Assembly: GCA_017431005.1 (NCBI GenBank)
Contig: JAFRLY010000050.1
Span: forward strand, 104,435 to 168,434
From: Clostridia bacterium
GTDB taxonomy: Bacteria; Bacillota; Clostridia; Christensenellales; Aristaeellaceae
Reading direction: 5' to 3'
DNA length: 64,000 nt
Part shown: positions 62,271 through 64,000 of the stretch, piece after piece
How positions within the stretch are numbered: the stretch's first letter is position 1
Layout: each line of letters opens with the position of its first letter
Made by a program: the position numbers and the translations under genes
Notes under the pieces: generated by a model
What the model was told of the DNA's origin: nothing
Seen by the model: only the letters and a program-made list of their open reading frames with translations
Database searches by the model: none

Positions 62271-63139
62271 AATGGTTTCTGGATGTGCTGAGAGGCATGG
62301 TGATCGGCCTCGCCAATGTCATTCCGGGTGTTTCCGGCGGCACGATGATGGTTTCCATGGGGATTTACGATAAGCTGATTTACAGCATCAATCATCTGTT
62401 CAAGCGGTTTAAAGAATGCTTCCGGATCCTGCTGCCCTATCTGGTGGGCATGGTCCTGGCCATTCTGCTGGGCTCCTTCGCGCTGAAGGCGGCTTTCAGC
62501 TCCTATCCGCTGCCGACGAACGCGCTGTTCATCGGGCTGATCCTGGGCAGCCTGCCGCTGATTCTGCAGCAGATGAAGGGTGAAAAGATCGGCTGGCAGG
62601 GAATCCTGATTTTCATTCTTTTCTTTGCGCTGGTGGTCTGGCTCAAGGCGATTGAAAAGGAAAACACTGCGGCCGTACAGCTGAACATCGGAACCATCCT
62701 GATTCTTTTCGTGCTGGGGTGTATCTGCTCCGCGGCAATGGTCATTCCCGGGGTCAGCGGCAGCATGATCCTGAAGACGCTCGGCTATTATGAGCCGGTG
62801 GTGACCGTGGCTATCCCGGGTCTGGTGAAGGGACTGACGGGCGGAGACTGGAGTGCCGTGCTGCAGAACGCGGGCTTGCTGATTCCGTTCGGCCTCGGGA
62901 TTGTGGCCGGCATCTTCGGCATCGCCAAATTCATCGAGATTATGATGAAAAAATGGAAGGGCAGAACCTACTGCGCCATTCTGGGCATGGTTGTGGCTTC
63001 TCCGGTGGTCATCCTGATGGATACCTCCATCTATGCCGGGTTCAACGCGGTGATCTGCATCGTCTCCGTGATCGCACTGGCGGCGGGCGGACTGATTGCC
63101 TGGAAGCTGGGCGGAGATCCTGAAACGAAGGCGGCGTAA
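62267..63139 (+). CDS. popT: DUF368 membrane protein (PopT-type undecaprenyl phosphate translocase)
   Basis: A 290-residue polytopic membrane protein with about eight or nine segments. It has the internally repeated motif of the family, NVIPGVSGGT near residue 18 and MVIPGVSGSM near 158. DUF368 proteins (PopT) have been shown to recycle undecaprenyl phosphate across the membrane for wall polymer synthesis. The product matches that family over its whole length. The start overlaps the zinc-ribbon gene stop. Confidence 0.88.
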   Translation: MKWFLDVLRGMVIGLANVIPGVSGGTMMVSMGIYDKLIYSINHLFKRFKECFRILLPYLVGMVLAILLGSFALKAAFSSYPLPTNALFIGLILGSLPLILQQMKGEKIGWQGILIFILFFALVVWLKAIEKENTAAVQLNIGTILILFVLGCICSAAMVIPGVSGSMILKTLGYYEPVVTVAIPGLVKGLTGGDWSAVLQNAGLLIPFGLGIVAGIFGIAKFIEIMMKKWKGRTYCAILGMVVASPVVILMDTSIYAGFNAVICIVSVIALAAGGLIAWKLGGDPETKAA

Positions 63140-63149
63140 CGCACTGAAA

Positions 63150-63184
63150 CGTTCCCGGAGACTCCGGGGGAACCTCCGGGAACG
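63150..63184 (+). terminator. Hairpin after the DUF368 gene
   Basis: CGTTCCCGGAG pairs with CTCCGGGAACG. No T-run follows, so termination strength is uncertain. Confidence 0.55.
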
Positions 63185-63254
63185 GTGATAATAATGAGAA
63201 TTTATGCAGGAAAACAGCCGGAAAATCACAAGGGAAAAAATGAAAAAAAAGTGA

Positions 63255-63283
63255 TTGACAAGGCTGCTGAAATCGTGTATATT
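63255..63283 (+). promoter_or_regulatory. Strong promoter of the tRNA cluster
   Basis: A perfect TTGACA (63255-63260) and TATATT (63278-63283) are spaced by 17 bp, about 40 bp before the first tRNA, after an A-rich tract. Confidence 0.8.
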
Positions 63284-63324
63284 ATCACATGTCGCCTGCG
63301 GGATTGACCGTGGGAAGGATGCAC

Positions 63325-63398
63325 CGGGGTGTAGCGCAGTCTGGTAGCGCACGTGCTTTGGGAGCATGGGGCCGGGGGTTCGAATCCCTTCACCCCGA
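63325..63398 (+). tRNA. tRNA-Pro (TGG)
   Basis: Acceptor stem CGGGGTG/CACCCCG, anticodon loop TTTGGGA with anticodon TGG, GGTTCGAAT in the T loop. The CCA end is not encoded. Confidence 0.95.
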
Positions 63399-63420
63399 CT
63401 CAGATCGTTACCCTGTACGT

Positions 63421-63493
63421 GGCTCCGTGGTCAAGAGGCCTAAGACACCGCCCTTTCACGGCGGCTACCCGGGTTCGAATCCCGGCGGAGTCA
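63421..63493 (+). tRNA. tRNA-Glu (TTC)
   Basis: Acceptor stem GGCTCCG/CGGAGTC, anticodon loop CTTTCAC with anticodon TTC on a CCGCC/GGCGG stem. The CCA end is not encoded. Confidence 0.95.
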
Positions 63494-63512
63494 CTTTTCT
63501 TCCTTCCGATAT

Positions 63513-63586
63513 GGGCCTTTAGCTCAGTTGGTCAGAGCGGCCGGCTCATAACCGGTTGGTCCGGGGTTCAAGTCCCTGAAGGCCCA
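63513..63586 (+). tRNA. tRNA-Met (CAT)
   Basis: Acceptor stem GGGCCTT/AAGGCCC, anticodon loop CTCATAA with anticodon CAT. The D arm and acceptor look like the elongator form; an Ile2 tRNA (lysidine-modified CAT) cannot be excluded by eye. CCA is not encoded. Confidence 0.9.
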
Positions 63587-63598
63587 CAGCCTTTTCCT

Positions 63599-63675
63599 GG
63601 CCCGGTAGCTCAGTTGGTTAGAGCGCCAGCCTGTCACGCTGGAGGTCGTGGGTTCGAGCCCCATCCGGGTCGCCA
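63599..63675 (+). tRNA. tRNA-Asp (GTC)
   Basis: Acceptor stem GGCCCGG/CCGGGTC with a G discriminator, anticodon loop CTGTCAC with anticodon GTC, and an encoded CCA end. Confidence 0.95.
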
Positions 63676-63718
63676 CTTTTCCTGACGGATCCGCTGGCCA
63701 TGTTGGAAAGAGCTTCGT

Positions 63719-63794
63719 GCTGGCGTAGCTCAATTGGCAGAGCAGCTGATTTGTAATCAGCAGGTTGCGGGTTCGAGTCCCATCGCCAGCTCCA
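63719..63794 (+). tRNA. tRNA-Thr (TGT)
   Basis: Acceptor stem GCTGGCG/CGCCAGC, anticodon loop TTTGTAA with anticodon TGT, and an encoded CCA end. Confidence 0.95.
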
Positions 63795-63824
63795 TCCCTT
63801 TGGATCAAGAGGGAAAATCAATAT

Positions 63825-63909
<85 letters not shown>

Positions 63910-63915
63910 TCTTCT

Positions 63916-64000
63916 GCGGGAATGGCGGAATTGGCAGACGCGCATGATTCAGGTTCATGTGTACGTACGTACTTGCAGGTTCAAGTCCTGTTTCCCGCAC
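63916..64000 (+). tRNA. tRNA-Leu (CAG), 3' end at window edge
   Basis: Acceptor stem GCGGGAA/TTCCCGC, anticodon loop TTCAGGT with anticodon CAG, and a long variable arm containing the palindrome GTACGTACGTAC. The window ends one base after the discriminator, so whether CCA is encoded is unknown. Confidence 0.93.

Noticed and set aside
63961-63975. GTACGTACGTAC palindrome as a mobile-element or restriction-linked repeat
   Set aside because: It forms the long variable arm of the tRNA-Leu gene.

Overview
The window looks like chromosomal DNA of a fibre-degrading anaerobe of the Bacillota (Clostridia type), probably from a gut or rumen. The signs are strong AGGAGG ribosome sites, a T-box leader, a preQ1-I riboswitch upstream of a QueT transporter gene, RNase J, YlbF, MltG, VanW, a group-C type [FeFe]-hydrogenase with a SpoIIE-type phosphatase, and many sugar ABC transporters. 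By eye the DNA is moderately GC-rich. No phage, insertion sequence, CRISPR array or plasmid function was seen. The genus cannot be fixed from the sequence alone.

Layout. 1-3837: end of a ribose-type sugar ABC operon (substrate-binding tail, double ATPase, two permeases; YtfQ-YtfR-YtfT-YjfF type). 4040-7878: hybrid sensor kinase overlapping a lipoprotein sugar-binding protein. 7952-11033 (minus): thioredoxin-like ferredoxin, sensory-type [FeFe]-hydrogenase, SpoIIE-type phosphatase. 11456-17955: vWA surface protein, aminoglycoside-adenylyltransferase-like enzyme, DUF218 protein, M42 peptidase, ferredoxin-fused aldo/keto reductase. 17956-20170: a decayed guaA 3' end, a phosphoribosyltransferase-like gene, and a GMP synthase gene that lacks the glutaminase domain.

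20478-29960 is a complete-looking beta-mannooligosaccharide operon: binding protein, two permeases, cellobiose-type 2-epimerase, LacI regulator, two GH130 phosphorylases and an acetylesterase. Imported mannobiose would be epimerised to mannosyl-glucose and phosphorolysed to mannose-1-phosphate and glucose. A strong promoter is followed at once by an inverted repeat, and a near-copy of the site lies about 185 bp upstream. 30008-33093: a T-box leader whose specifier reads best as GUC (valine) precedes a gene fusing an XRE domain, a cupin and an acyl-CoA-synthetase-like ligase, with a Nudix gene behind it.

33155-39158: membrane glycosyltransferase, then an overlapping set (GIY-YIG, SDR, phosphodiester glycosidase, secreted CHAP-like protein) and DUF1846. 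39251-43945: riboswitch-controlled queT, a secreted Ig-like protein and an unrecognised 815-residue protein. 44024-51921: glyA, the SRP RNA, a second binding-protein/permease operon followed by a GH28 enzyme, and a divergent AraC regulator. 51987-55211: NifU-like protein and GH38 alpha-mannosidase. 55477-63139: housekeeping block (RNase J, YlbF, MltG, U32 protein, VanW, zinc-ribbon protein, DUF368/PopT). 63255-64000: seven tRNA genes behind one strong promoter.

A recurring design is a terminator-like hairpin between the binding-protein gene and the rest of each sugar ABC operon (91-137, 21954-21991, 49107-49157). This would give more binding protein than membrane subunits. The two MalFG-type operons carry no ATPase gene, so a shared ATPase must be encoded elsewhere.
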